Origin: Lunularia cruciata | Taxonomy: Eukaryota; Streptophyta; Marchantiopsida; Lunulariales; Lunulariaceae | Direction: 5' to 3' | Assembly (NCBI GenBank): GCA_948567375.1 | Contig: OX419761.1 | Coordinates: forward strand, 59,991,089 to 60,055,088 | Length of the DNA: 64,000 bases | In this document: positions 41,594-53,559 of the stretch, piece by piece | Numbering within the stretch: the stretch's first letter is position 1 | How the letters are laid out: each line of letters opens with the position of its first letter | Notes under the pieces: generated by a model | Told to the model about the DNA's origin: nothing | Databases searched by the model: none | The model's input: the letters and a program-made list of their open reading frames with translations, nothing else | Made by a program: the position numbers and the translations under genes

Positions 41594-43397
41594 ATGTCGA
41601 TGCCTCCTGCGCGATCGGGTTCCAGCAAGAATATGGAGGTTACACCAGCTAAAATTACACCTAGTAAGTAACGTTTTCTGTTGTAGAATCGAATCTGATC
41701 AGGCTTGGCTTTAGAGTAAAGGGGAGACGTTCTTGCTGAATTGCGTGTGAGAGTGCATCAACCTGACGTTGAAGGTTCAATTCTGTTTGTTGGGGTCAGC
41801 CTCCCCGACTGTGTGCAAAACATGTTCATTTCGGATCAATTTCGTTAGCATCCCCAGAGAGATCTCCATAATTAGTTTGTCGGATATCTGTGTCCGTTGC
41901 TCGACCTCTGGTTCAAATGTCTCTCAGAAGTATTCCACACGTTAGATCCAGCATGATTGGCAGGAAAATGAACTTTCCCAGTATGCACTTGATAAGGATG
42001 CCTACAGCCAAAGACAGGCAATATCTTGATGGGTATTAATCAATTTAAAACTCAGCGATTGCTTTCGAAGGTATTTGTAGACAGCACTGTCCAGATACCT
42101 GTGCTACGTGAGAATTCCGGCTTTACGGGGCGTCGTTTGCTGCAAGCTCTTTCATTTATGCAATTCAAGCTGCTAGAGGAAATCTGGACACTAGAGCGCT
42201 GGACGCAGCGCGAAGAGATCAACAAGACACACACGGTGCAAGATGAAAGTCGTTCTAACCGATGTAAAAGTAATCAGCAAGTCGCACCAAAACTAAATGC
42301 AGGCCTGCCATTTATGAGAGCTTTTGGTATGTTTCCCGCACTGGTGTAGTACGTGACGCCTGTAGCATGTCTTATTTACAGAGCCGGAGGAAGCTGTACC
42401 GATGAGTGTGAGGATGGTGGGCGCTGTCTTGAGGCGCATCGATGCCTGGGTCTACCGCAAGGATGGCAGCGTTAATAGGGCCCGTCAAGATTTTTTCGAG
42501 GTGAAAGTCAAGGCCAATCCAAAGCCCGTCAACGGAGTTTCCACCAAGGATGTTGTAATCGACCCTCCTACGGGCGTGTGGGCGAGAATCTTCACACCAG
42601 ATCAAGAAATTATTTCCGAATATGAAGCCGAGGATGGTCAGTCAGAGAAGAAACTTCCCGTGATCGTTTACTATCATGGTGGAGGCTTCGTCAGCATGAG
42701 CGCCGACGTGGTTGTTTTCGACAAGCTGTGCCGAAAATTGTCGAGGGCAGCCAACGCCGTGGTCATTTCCGTGAATTATCGGAGGGCACCGGAGTACCGC
42801 TACCCCGTGGCGTACGAGGATTCCTTCAAGGTTCTGGAGTGGCTTCAATCCACAGATTCGCGGGATGAGCTTCCCACTGCAGCCGATCTCTCGCAGTGCT
42901 TTTTGGCAGGTGACAGCGCGGGGGGAAACATAGTGCACTTCGTGGGTTGCATGGCAGCCAAGAGCGACATAACCCCCGTTCATCTGCGGGGAATGGTTTT
43001 GCTGCAGCCATTTTTTGGTGGGGAAGACCGCAGTCCGGCAGAGCTCAACGTGAATCCACCTATCCTGAGCGTGGAGCGCGCAGACTGGGCTTGGAAGGCG
43101 TTCCTGCCCATCGAGGCTGACAGGGATCATCCGGCTTGCAATGTCTCCGGACCCAACTCTATGGACATCTCTACGCTCCAATTGCCTCCCATTTTTGTTG
43201 TAATAGGTACTCTTGACATACTGAAGGACTGGCAGATGCGTTACGTCAAGAAACTGGAAAAGCATAATAAGCAGGTAAGGTATGAGATTTACGCTGGCGG
43301 ATTTCATTCATTCTACGCCTTTGAAGGCAACGAGTTGGGAGAGAGAGCTCTGGCAGACGTGATCGCTTTCATCGACTCAAATATGGCTCTAGACTAG
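41594..43397 (+). CDS. CXE carboxylesterase (CXE18/GID1-like alpha/beta hydrolase), two exons
   Basis: Exons 41594-41663 and 42382-43397 join in frame (donor CTA|GTAAGT, acceptor TTTACAG|AGCC) to give 361 residues, the usual size of plant class-I carboxylesterases. The oxyanion-hole HGGG lies at 122-125, the nucleophile GDSAGG at 201-206 (Ser202), the acid Asp302 in TLDILKD and His332 in GGFHSF, so the catalytic triad is complete. This differs from the true gibberellin receptor GID1, whose His is replaced. The motifs NGVSTKDVVID, LLQPFFGGEDRS and DWAWKAF match CXE18-like enzymes, which hydrolyse small acyl esters; the substrate is unknown. An intron near the N-terminus is also seen in GID1-type genes. 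No transmembrane segment is seen. No frame lesion is visible, making it the only intact host gene here. A downstream ATG at 42402 would give 331 residues. Confidence 0.9.
41664..42381 (+). other. Intron 1 of the carboxylesterase gene
   Basis: 718 bp with GTAAGTAA at the donor and CTTATTTACAG at the acceptor, phase 1. Open frames inside it (for example around 42026-42349) have no supported function. Confidence 0.75.
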
Positions 43398-45170
43398 CAC
43401 ACCTGGTAAGAAGACACTGCATCAAGACCCTGCATCCGACCGGAGCAGCTGTAGATAAGCTCTGTACTATGATAATTGTGCTTTCCGTACGTTTGCGTTC
43501 CGGAGAGTATCCAGATCTCTGGCACCAGCTGTTCTTGACATGATTCACAGAACAGCATTAACATCTGCCACATGAAGGAGACTCTGGTGTGTGCCGGCCT
43601 ATCTCGAGAATTCCTCGCATTTTGGAGGCTCTACTCTATGCTACTGTGGAACTTGAGAGGAGCGCCTTGGTAAATCCTATTACTCGGTCACTTAATTAGC
43701 AGCCATGCCCTACGCCTTAACAACTTCCAGGCGCACTATCCCTGTCTACACCCATGGATGATGATGGCGCCATAGATGTGTGACAGGTGCAAATTGTAAT
43801 TTTATTCTGGCGTTCCAAATTACTGTCGAGAGTTGGCCCGAATCACACCATACTGTAGCAAAACCTCCTCATTCTAGATGCTTGCACCTACGAAGGTGAA
43901 GGCCTTTAAGAGGTTTAGAGGTTTAGAGGTTTTAAGTCCAGGAGTATATTCAGGAAAGCGTCTTGCTGATGTGCTGGGAAAGTGCTGTCTAACGCACTTC
44001 TGCCGCGGACTGACGTTTGTAAATGATCATGAATCAGATGAGCCTTCAACAGCTCTCGTACAGAAATGTGTATATTGATTATCTATCGCACAGGCCATTG
44101 ACTGGGCATGTTAGGGTCTCATCCTTCGATATTGCCTTAGTGCAAGTCCTTGTTATTTCGGATCTGATACTCATCCGTTTCTCCGAGTTTTAAGTGTCTT
44201 CATGAGAATCATGACAATCACCGCTGTGTTGCTTCCCAGTACTGTCCGACAGTCGAACTGCACGTACCCCGTGGACATCTCTAAAGAACGTCATCTCTTG
44301 GTTCGTGTCTACGTGAACGAGGTGAAAGGCTGCTTTTATGCTGGACAATGGGTATGGTTCTTCCTTCTCAAATTTTGAGTTGAAGAATACCACTTTGAAA
44401 AAGATATTCAAAATCGCCCAGACATCTGAATTTGAGTATCTTTTAACTTATGAAAACATGTTCAAAATTGTATATCAAGAGATGACGCCTCTACCTCTCA
44501 TTACTCAACTTTAGGTTTTGAGGAATGTGAAGAAAGCTACGTACAGTATAGAAGAATTATAGGGGTCTCAGAAATAGTTTTGACGGATGGATGTATGAGG
44601 GATAAATAACAAATTTCATAACTATTTTTAGTGACATGAACGGGATGAACTGCTAACAAATGAATGATGTAATGGATATTTAGCGCAAGTTGTGTTCATT
44701 TCTAAAAATGGCCACATATTATGGATGTGTAGATGTGTCCTATCAAAATAAATGTTAGTAATACGAGGTAACGTGACTTCCTAATAGGGTTGCCATGTTT
44801 TTTGGAGGGTGATTTGTGCAATTTTTGCAATGTTTTTCATGCAATACCATGTGTTCCAAAATATACCATCCTCAACTATTCAATCCAATTTCACCATTTG
44901 TGTGCTAATGGTGTGTGAATGCTCTTGTCAGTAAACTAAATGGCGGGTTTAGTAGTTTCAAATTTGTGTGGTCTCTCTTGCTGCACTAATCAATAGATGA
45001 TTGCGGCAAGGAAGATAGCGAGTTATGGAAAATGATCCCCGTTGCCCTATGGCAACCAAGAAATTGATTGAGGGTTGAGGAATATTACTCCAAAAGTGCA
45101 ATACAAATTATGCAATGTGAGATCAAGTATCTGATTGCAGTGCATGCTTACATTTGGATTCAGAACCAAG
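43398..45170. other. Downstream flank of the carboxylesterase
   Basis: No transposon domain. A TTGTAATTTTATT sequence near 43794 could serve for 3'-end formation. At 44411-44190 (minus) an open piece (FEKEEPYPLSSIKAAFHLVH, EMTFFRDVHGVRAVRLS) may be an exon relic, unrecognised. Confidence 0.4.
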
Positions 45171-45179
45171 ACAATTAGA

Positions 45180-45664
45180 CTCATATTTGGATTAACAACC
45201 AATACAATCATTAGGGAAGTTTGGAAAAGTCTTGAGGATGGCTTCTTCCATGCTTAGAAAAAAAAAGAGGACAGACTGTTCCACACGGAAATGCACCATT
45301 ATGGCCAAATATTGTCCAAATATTGGATTATTTGGAAGACCTGGAGCATTTTGCACAGATTCATGGTGAGAATTGAAAAAAGCCAATTTAGAAATCCATT
45401 GCTTTTAGTTTCATGGCCATATATTTGGTTCGGTAGGAGTAAAGATTTCCTACTTCTATGACTGGTGATAGACTGGACAAGAAATGGCTGAGGTATATGA
45501 AATCATACAAAGAAACTTGGGAGTTGAAAAACAAGTCTATTGGAGGTCTCATAGAAAAGGAATATGACAAAGGGTGGAGAACTATAAACAACAAATTGAA
45601 TGGAATGTGCACACATTTTGCTAGGATGGAAGCAATGTTCAAGAATAGAGCAAACATTATTCCA
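45180..45664 (+). pseudogene. Coding relic interrupted by copy C (5' part)
   Basis: The plus strand reads VPHGNAPLWPNIVQILDYLE near 45280, then from 45458 MTGDRLDKKWLRYMKSYKET, NKSIGGLIEKEYDKGWRTIN and EAMFKNRANIIP up to the LTR of copy C. Removing copy C and one 5-bp duplicate brings 51981 next to 45664 in the same frame, which then stays open for 23 more codons (SAMVSLGDLNPNSRRFMNPK) before a TGA. The protein is unrecognised. Confidence 0.45.
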
Positions 45665-46154
45665 TGTAAGAATATGGAGCTTACCAACGAGTTAGTCAAG
45701 ACTAAAAAAATTAGCAAATAGGCCAAATTAGCTAAAAATATTCTAGAAGCATCTTGGAAGCTACTTGGCATCTTCCAAGTGTTGTGTATGTGCATGCCAA
45801 GGAGAAAGCTTCTTGGGAAGCTTCCTAGCTAACTTAGCTTGCACACCAAGTAGGTGGTTTCTAGAAGGAAGCTTCTTGGGAAGTTTCCTAGCTAGGTTAG
45901 CTTGCACGCCAAGTAGACATCTTCTAGAAGGAAGTTTCTTGAGAAACTTCCCAGTTAACTTGGCTTGCACTCCAAGTAGATGGCTTTTAGGAAGCATCTT
46001 GAGAAGCTTCTCAAGAGCCTTGTATATTTCCCTATAATACCAAAGCCTAAGCTCATGTTTGGCATTCAAAGTTCCCTCATTCAAGAGCCCCAATGTGATC
46101 TTTCACTGTGATCTTCCATTCTCCTATATCTCTCATCGATCTTGGTCTTTTACA
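45665..46154 (+). repeat. 5' LTR of copy C (490 bp)
   Basis: Ends TGTAAGAATATGG and TTGGTCTTTTACA. It has an extra GAAGCTTC/GCTTGCAC module compared with the 3' LTR, so it is about 80 bp longer. The first GAA of the heat-shock trimer is lost (AAATATTCTAGAAG near 45736). Confidence 0.85.
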
Positions 46155-46399
46155 TTAATATTATCAGAGTACAAATGGGATGGATGGACCACCAAATCCA
46201 TTTTTTCCAAACCATTGGGATTTTTGTGTTTGTGTACTACCCAAGCACCATTTCATGCAATTCATCACCTCACACTTTGGGCAGAATTTTTTGAATACAA
46301 TCACCTTGTTTGATGAACCCTTGGTGTTTCCAATTGTAATTTATAGAGAATGGTGGGCGTGTTGCATCAAATTGTTAATTTAGATAGATTATAGAGTAG

Positions 46400-47310
46400 T
46401 AGCTATGGCAAAAATGCCCAAAGTTATCATTGCTATGCAAAAATAAGTTGAGCACCTTACTCAATTGTTAGAAGAATGAGATCATCAATGACAAAAGCAC
46501 ATAGAGAGAGCACCATTTTGAGAAGGAGAGGAGCAAATCCAATATCCAAAACCTAAGGTATTCAAAGGCAAGAATCTTTTGGGTGCAATTGAGAATTTTG
46601 TATTTGACTATGAATGTTATTTTGAGGTTATAAATCTTCAAGATAAAAGGAAACATATTCTCTTAGCTTCAAGCCAATTGGATGGAGTGGCAAAACTATG
46701 GTGATGGTTCCAAGTGGAGCGAGCTTTATGGCAGATGGTTGCACCAATCTTGACACAAGAGCAATTCAAGAGTGAAATAATTGGATGATTCCAAGTGATA
46801 AATGCCACATGAGCCGCAAAAGATAAATTGGCAGAGTTGAAGCAGATTGGTTCTATAAGAAGCTATATCACACAATTCCAGAACACCATTATGTAAATTT
46901 TAAATATATTGGATGGTGAAGCTATGGATCAATTTATGAGGAGCTTGAAGTTACAAACCACATTAGAAGTGACTATACAAGAGCCAAAAGACTTGGAGGA
47001 AGCCGTGTAGTTGGCCAAGTGCTTTGACTCCTTGGTTGCAACAACTTGAGCTCAACCTCGACCTTCAAAAAACCTACCAACACATTACACATGGGTGGAG
47101 GAGTTGGCACCTATGGAGATTGATGTCATCTAATAGAGATAACTTGGCATAAAAAATTGGGGAAGATTGCAATAAAATAATGGTTGCTTTTACTATCACC
47201 AAATTTGTGCATTGCATTGCTGAATATACACTATAGAATGTGACACCTTGACAAATCACCCAAATGGAGTTTGTGGAGCAAAATGATAAGAGAAACAAGG
47301 AATCCCAATA
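46400..47310 (+). pseudogene. gag: gag relic of copy C
   Basis: Matches gag of copy A: PKPKVFKGKNLLGAIENFVF, INLQDKRKHILLASSQLDGV, ELKQIGSIRSYITQFQNTIM. The zinc knuckle near 47190 has lost Cys residues (CFYYHQ). Many stops; the TGA at 46810-46812 stands at the same codon as the TGA at 23845-23847 in copy A. Confidence 0.8.
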
Positions 47311-47339
47311 GGAGATTTCAAGCTGCCTATTGGGAACTT

Positions 47340-48100
47340 GATTAGTTCCAATGGGATTGAAGGCTCGACTTATGCAATTTACTTCACTTGCAAGGTATGA
47401 TATCTGATTGAGGTTGTAGGATTTTGGTTGATTTTGGAAGTTCAAAGAATTGTTTGTCTAGGCAATTAGCAAAGGAATTAAGTATTCCTATCAAACCACT
47501 AACTAGAAGTAGATTGATCATGGTGGATGGTAGGAAGGGTTTTGCATTCTGTACCTCACATCTTGTTACATTCAAGATTGGGAAGGAGTATTTGGAATGT
47601 ATGAGGTTTGTAGTGGTACCTCTACACTATGATGTCATTCAAAGTCTACCTTTGCTTGAACATCATGAGGTTCAATTTGATTGGAATTGATGACAAATTC
47701 AAGTATAATACCAAGGTATGAATTTCTGATTAGATTGTCAGGCACCTTTGAGTAAGACACCTAAGAATAGTCAATCCCAAGATTGATAAGTTTGTCAAGA
47801 AAGTAACCATAAAGAGGAAGCTTTGAGGAAGATAAGTCACAAGATGGGAAGTTTGTCTAGTAAAGTAGCCATAGAGCAAGCTTTGGAGGAAGATAAGTCT
47901 ATTTTTGTGGTGTGGATCAAGCCGAGTGGACATGGAAGATCTAAGGAGGACCAAAAGCATCATCAAGCAATGGCTGATCAAATAGTCCAAGAGTTTTCAA
48001 ATGTGTTTCTAGAGGATTTTCCAAAGGGATTACTCTCTGATTGTGGTATGCCTTCAAGATTGAGTTATTGCCAAGATGTACTCCAATGAGTAGACCAATC
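47340..48100 (+). pseudogene. pol: Protease and linker relic of copy C
   Basis: The protease reads VDFGSSKNCLSRQLAKELSI (catalytic DSGS changed to DFGS, 47424 on) and YDVIQSLPLLEHHEVQFDWN. The linker repeats are eroded but VAIEQALEEDKSIFVVWIKP survives near 47870, followed by FSNVFLEDFPKGLLSD. Confidence 0.8.
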
Positions 48101-49120
48101 CATCGGCTCTTACCAAAGAAGTTGGGTGAGCTTTGAATAACACTTATGGAGTTGTTGGAGAAGGATTTCATATGATATAGTACATCTCATTGGAAGCATT
48201 GGTACTATTTGTCCCAAAGGAGGATGGAGGACTTTGCTTCTATATTGACTATCATGGGCTCAATAAACAAACAATGAAGAATGCATATCCCTTGCCTCGA
48301 ATTGATGACTTGCTCAATCAATTGAGTGGAGCACAATACTTCTCCAAGTTGGATCTCCAAAGTGGCTATTGGTATATTACCATTGATAGAGAAGATGCAA
48401 AAGACTACTTTTTGCACAAGGTATGGGCATTTTGAATGGAGAGTTCTACCTTTCAGGCTTACTAATGCTCCAACAATCTTCATAGATCAGATGCATCGGG
48501 TGTTGGATGGACTATTGGATCAATACATGATGGTGTTCTTGGATGATATCTTAATCTATAGTAAGATAAAGACAAAATATGCAAATCACATGAGAGAAGT
48601 CCTATGACAACAATGTTAGTGGAAGTTTTATTACAAGAAGTCAAAGTGTACCTTTTGGCAAAAGGAAGTTACCTAGTTGGGTCACAAGATCTCATCAGAG
48701 GGAGTCAAGATGGAAGAGAAGAAAATCAAGGCCATTATTGATTGGCCTACACCAAAGGATGCTATAGAAGTATGGGCATTTAATAGATTGGTAATTTTTT
48801 ATCAACGGTTCATCCACTATCATGCTCATGCTCATGTTGCACTATTGACCAAACTCTTGGGAAAGAACTTGAGCTTTCAATGGACCACCAAGCACAAAGA
48901 AACATTCCAAAAGTTGAAATATATGGTGTCTTCAAGACCCCTTTTTCAACCATATGACCCTAAACTAACTTGTGTGGTTGATTTTGATGCTTCTAACTTT
49001 GCAACTGGAGCCATATTGCAATAAGAATTCCCAAATGGGTTACACCCCATTGCCTTTGTATCTCACCAACTAAACACCATAGAAAGGAATTACTTTGCTT
49101 AAGATTAAAACAACTAGCAA
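48100..49120 (+). pseudogene. pol: RT relic of copy C
   Basis: After the TGA at 48173-48175 come [51 protein letters not shown] and the catalytic [12 protein letters not shown] near 48530. The thumb is open from 48677 (ISSEGVKMEEKKIKAIIDWP), then [17 protein letters not shown] starts RNase H. Shifts near 48415 and 48605. Confidence 0.88.
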
Positions 49121-51567
49121 TGGTATATGCCACCAAGGTATGGAAGCACTATTTCTTGGAGAAACAAGCGATCATGCAAATTGATCACAAACCCTTGTTG
49201 CAAACATTATATTTGGAACACATGAAGAGTCTACATCATCAATGGGAAGAACAACTATAGTTTTTTGACCTCAAACTTGAGTACAAACCTGGTAGGTTCC
49301 ATGTCATCTCCAATGCTCCATCACAATGACCTGATTTAAAGTTTCTATTTCTCATCACATCGGTAATTATGACAATATCAATCAATTCCAAGGTCCAAAT
49401 TGAGTTTAGTACCGCTTTACAACAAGATCCTTCCTTTCCGATGGTACAAGGTTGTCTTTCTGCACATAACAAGGAATACAACACCTTCTCCTTCAAAGAA
49501 GGCCTTTTATTCTAGGAGAGCCAGATCTAAATTCTAGCCAAGGGTGTCTACGACTTGTACACCTTCAAGAAGCCCATGATTTACCAATCACTAGTTACAT
49601 AGGTGTGGAGGAGACTTTGGGTACCCTACAACACCAGTGGTGGTGTCCCAACATGACACAAGATTTTCAAGAGTTTGTCCAATCTTGTGAGAGCTACCAG
49701 TGCAACAAGGCCAACAACCAAGACCAAGTGGACTCCTTCAACCACTTTCCATCCCATCTGCTCAATGTGAACACATGAGCTTAGATCTCATTACATCCTT
49801 GCCCAAGATAAAGCAAGATCACAAAAGAATCATGGTTTTTTTTGGATAAGCTTAGTAAGCAAATCCATTTGGCACTAACCTTTGATACCATGGATGCTCT
49901 AACATTGGCACAAATCTACTTTGACAATATCTTCAAGCATCATGGGATATCTTATTGTAATACCAAAGCTAGACATATTAGCTAGAGGTGAAAATTGGCT
50001 TGGTAACATCTGGAAGGATATTATGTATGATGGGCTAGGTACATCAGATAGAGGTGTCATCAAAAGAGTACTTCTACTAATAAGGTAGAAGTAAAAAATA
50101 GCCTAAAGTTGTAATACCAATAGCTAAACATATTAGCTAGAGGTGACATCTGGGAAGATGTTATATATGATAGGCTAGGTAGATTAGATAGAGGTGTCAC
50201 CAAAAGAGGACTTCTACTAATAGGGTAGGAGCCAAAAATAGCCTGGAAACTTTAGAGCCAATTTTGAAGGCCTAAACGGATGAATTAGGCCTAAAAAATG
50301 TGCAAATTTTTTCCTCCCTCCCCCCCTCTTAAAGGAAAGGCTAGCCTTCTCTCCCCCCTATTTTGTCTCATCAAGAGCTTTCCAATGGTACCTCACCCGT
50401 GTGATTTGGAGATTCCTATAGGAAGATTCCCCAAAGATTCTCTTTAGTCAAAGGTGGTTTGACCAACTAGATAGGATCAGAACCAACATGTCAGCCACGC
50501 ATGCAACTAATCTAAGGATAGAGATCATTGACATATCACCCATCCATGTATCTGATCCAAGGGTGGAGCTTCCTACGGGGTCGTCCACTTTGCTATATAG
50601 TACAATCAAAGTGCTCCTTTGGGGTATCAGAGGTTTGAGTGTGAAATTGTGTGTTTCTTATTCTATGTTTCTCTTCAGGTCTCTTATCCTCGGAGTATTA
50701 CACTTGTGTACTCATCTCCAATTGTAATCTTTGAATTGTTAGAAATTTTGGCAAGCAAGCTTGCTTTGTCCATGGCCTATCATTCTCAAATTGATGGACA
50801 AACTAACGAGCAAATTGCACCTTGGAAGATATGCTTTCTGCCTTTGTTAACATTCACCATACCAATTGGGATAAATGTCTTACAATTATTGAGTTTGCAT
50901 ACAACAATTCCAAACATGCAAGCACCATATTCTCTCCTTTAATTTTGGCCAAGACCCACTTGTGCTAGATTCCCTTCTTGCTCCTCCTCCATCTTATGTC
51001 CCTCATACTTCTATCTTCTTGCCACCATATCCCAATCCCTCCAACAAGCCAAATCTCATCTCCTTGTTGCTCAAAATCAAAAACAATATGCAAACCACCA
51101 TCATTGTGATCTCACCTTTTAATTTGGTGATAAGGTCATGCTCTCCTTCAATAACCTACCCTTCCCACTTGATACTCAAGTTCATAAAATTGCTCCTAAT
51201 TGGATAGGATCCTTTGATATCACTAAATCATTCCTCATGTTGCTTATTGACTTGCTTTGCCTTGTCATATGTGAATCTACCTATCTTTCATATTTCCAAG
51301 TTGAAATCCTTTGTTCCTAATCCATAATCCTTTTCCTCTTGTGTCCAACCTCCTCCTCCTCCCATCCCTATCAATGATCATGAGTATGAAGTTGATTGTA
51401 TCCTTACATGTCGCCATATTAATGAGGCCACCAACAACATATAGAGTACAAAGTCCTCTAGTAAGGGTATCCCCTTCATAATGCCACTTGGGAAACTCTT
51501 TCTCATCTCCAAAATGCACAAATGACTATCTAGGAATTTGAGGTCACCAACTAGCAATGGGGGACAA
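49121..51567 (+). pseudogene. pol: RNase H, integrase and chromodomain relic of copy C
   Basis: RNase H: ATKVWKHYFLEKQAIMQIDH near 49130. Integrase zinc domain: QHQWWCPNMTQDFQEFVQSC near 49640. The core is split by the nested solo LTR; after it LALSMAYHSQIDGQTNEQIA resumes near 50755. The end of the frame (VHKIAPNWIGSFDIT near 51180) is the GPY/F region. Dense stops and shifts make this a long-dead sequence. Confidence 0.82.
49956..50702 (+). repeat. Solo LTR of the second family nested in copy C
   Basis: Homologous to 15546-16137, with ends TGTAATACC and GGAGTATTACA and flanks CTTAT (49951-49955) and CTTGT (50703-50707), a target duplication with one transition. Its first 154 bp are duplicated in tandem (the second copy starts at 50110 with TGTAATACC), which explains the length of 747 rather than about 592 bp. 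It entered integrase DNA of copy C and so postdates C. Confidence 0.88.
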
Positions 51568-51975
51568 TGTAACAATATGGAGCTTCTTGATGAGTAAGTT
51601 GATACTAACAAAGTAGCATATAGACCAAATTAGCTAAGAATATTCTAGAAGTATCTAAGAAGCTACTTGGCACCTTCTAAGTGATGGGTGATGTGCATGT
51701 CAAGGAAGAAACTTCTTGGGAAGTTTCTTGGCTAGCTTAGCTTACACGCCAAGAAGGCAACTTCTTGAGAAGCTTCCCGGTTAACTTGGCTTGCACTCCA
51801 AGTAGGTGTCTTTTAGGAAGCTTCTTGAAAAGCTTCTCAAGAGTATTATATATTTCAATATCAAAGCCTAAGCTCATGTTAGGCATTCAAAGTTCCCCCA
51901 TTCAAGAGTCCTAATGTGATCTTTCACTTTGATCTTCCATTCTTCTATTTCTCTCCTTGTTCTTGGTCTTTTACA
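51568..51975 (+). repeat. 3' LTR of copy C (408 bp)
   Basis: Ends TGTAACAATATGG and CTTGGTCTTTTACA, preceded by the PPT-like GGGGGACAA. The perfect trimer aGAAt aTTCt aGAAg survives at 51637-51651. Confidence 0.88.
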
Positions 51976-51980
51976 CTCCA

Positions 51981-52830
51981 TCTGCTATGGTAAGTTTGGG
52001 AGATTTAAATCCCAATTCAAGGAGGTTCATGAATCCTAAGAAACCATCTTGATTGACTCTCAATTCCCATTTCCTTCAAAGATGGTGCTCTTAGACTTGT
52101 GGCCCCAATTTGCCCCTAACACCCAAGGGGTAGAAAGTTTACCTAGTATTTACATGGAGGGCTTGGAGAATGGAATCCAATCATCCAAGAAGGAGTCCCA
52201 ATTTATTGCACTAGTTGAGGACTCACATTTTGTTACACCAACTCCACTAGCTTCTACATGTGATGGGTCAAAGTGCACTTTCCTCAACAAAGAAGGAAAA
52301 CATGATCCAAAGAGGAGAAAAATTGGAACATCCATAAGTAAGGTATCTAAAATATCACATAGTATGTCATTGTCTCAAGATTTAGCAAAAATCACCATGT
52401 TGAAGGAAAACACTATATAATCAAGGAAGAGGTTACAACTAGCTGAACTAGAAGCCACCAACCTGAGGAAAAGTGAAAAAATTGATAAAAATGGAAACTA
52501 AGCATGTTAGATTAGAGATAGAGAAGATGAATGTTGAAATTGAGAAGAAATTGAGTGTTGATAAAAAGAAAGCTAGGGCATAAAAACATAGGTTCAAGGA
52601 GATGCGTCTAGAATCAAAGCGCACTCATGAAATCAAAATGAGTCTCTTGCAAGGAGGAAAATCTCTCAAGGAAATAAGGTAGTATTTCAAAGTGCTAACT
52701 CAAGTTTGGTACAAAATCAAGCCTTTTGCTACACATTACAATCTCGAGCCAAAACATCCAACTCCAAATTCATATTCTAGTGAAAATGAATATGATACCA
52801 CCACTAAAGGCACTTCCATGTAACCCAAGT
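51981..52830 (+). pseudogene. Coding relic interrupted by copy C (3' part)
   Basis: After copy C the relic continues. From 52049 an open stretch of 123 residues (IDSQFPFPSKMVLLDLWPQF, EGLENGIQSSKKESQFIALV, KHDPKRRKIGTSISKVSKIS) is followed in other frames by charged segments (RLQLAELEATNLRKSEK, KHRFKEMRLESKR, GKSLKEIR) and ends ENEYDTTTKGTSM. It suggests a nuclear-type basic patch followed by a coiled coil. A similar KxRFKE motif occurs at 18400-18460. Confidence 0.4.
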
Positions 52831-52979
52831 ATGTTTATAATCAAAAATGATCTTTATATATTGACTATGTATTGTGATTAATTTATAAGATTTGAGATTT
52901 TTGTGTAACTTCTAGAAGTTGCTAGAACAAGGACTTCTCACTCTAAACTGTTAAATAAAAGCACCATCTTAAGTCACCC

Positions 52980-53400
52980 ATTGGAGCTCAAAAGAGCAAC
53001 ACATTCCCAATTAATCTTTGAAATGGCACGCATTGCTTCTCGGCAATGCTTACCATCATCCACTCATACAAGGATCCTTGCCAATGCTCGACTAAAGAAT
53101 GCCTTGTGCCGCACAATGGCCCATGCTAAAGCATGTGTAAGTTTTTTTATGGTGTCTAATGATGCCAATTTGGTATATGAGGCATGCAATGGTGCATGTG
53201 TTAGTGGGTAGTGGACATAGGTGCACATTGATGCCCAAATGTAAGTGAGTTGATACCCAATTGTAGAATGCCCAATGCCACACAATACCCACTTCCACTC
53301 AAAGGCATGCACCAAAGCATGTGCAAGTTTTAGGGTAGTGCACAATGATGCCAATTGGGTATGGGAGGTGCATGATAATACCCACTATTAGCGGGTAGCA
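52980..53400. repeat. Two diverged copies of a repeat of about 170 bp
   Basis: Segments around 53105-53215 and 53276-53395 share CACAAT, AAAGCATGTG(T/C)AAGTTTT, AATGATGCCAATT and TTAG(T/C)GGGTAG in the same order. No coding function is seen. Confidence 0.55.
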
Positions 53401-53559
53401 TGCTATCATGATATCATGTTGTGGTTTGTGTAGCCCATGAAAAAGTACACTAGTGTGGTTTATCTCTATAAAGATGGAGTAGGTTGTATGATGGATCCCA
53501 TGATTGAGCTATTGCTATGTGAGAAATCTATGTGCATTTAAGTGGTTGGCGATGTGGAG

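Larger units (their letters stand above)
45665..51975 (+). mobile_element. Old full-length Ty3/gypsy chromovirus, copy C
   Basis: The plus-strand element has a 5' LTR (45665-46154), decayed PBS, gag, protease, RT, RNase H, integrase and a 3' LTR (51568-51975). The flanks TTCCA (45660-45664) and CTCCA (51976-51980) are a target duplication with one transition. It is the same family as copies A and B but far more decayed. A 747-bp solo LTR of another family lies in its integrase (49956-50702). It was inserted into an older coding relic. C-terminal chromodomain sequence is hardly recognisable near 51400-51540. Confidence 0.9.

Noticed and set aside
42642..43307. Long open frame antisense to the carboxylesterase
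   Set aside because: It is the shadow of a well-supported enzyme exon and has no domain of its own.
43908..43935. Telomere-like run of AGGTTTAG
   Set aside because: Only about three imperfect units and not the plant TTTAGGG repeat.
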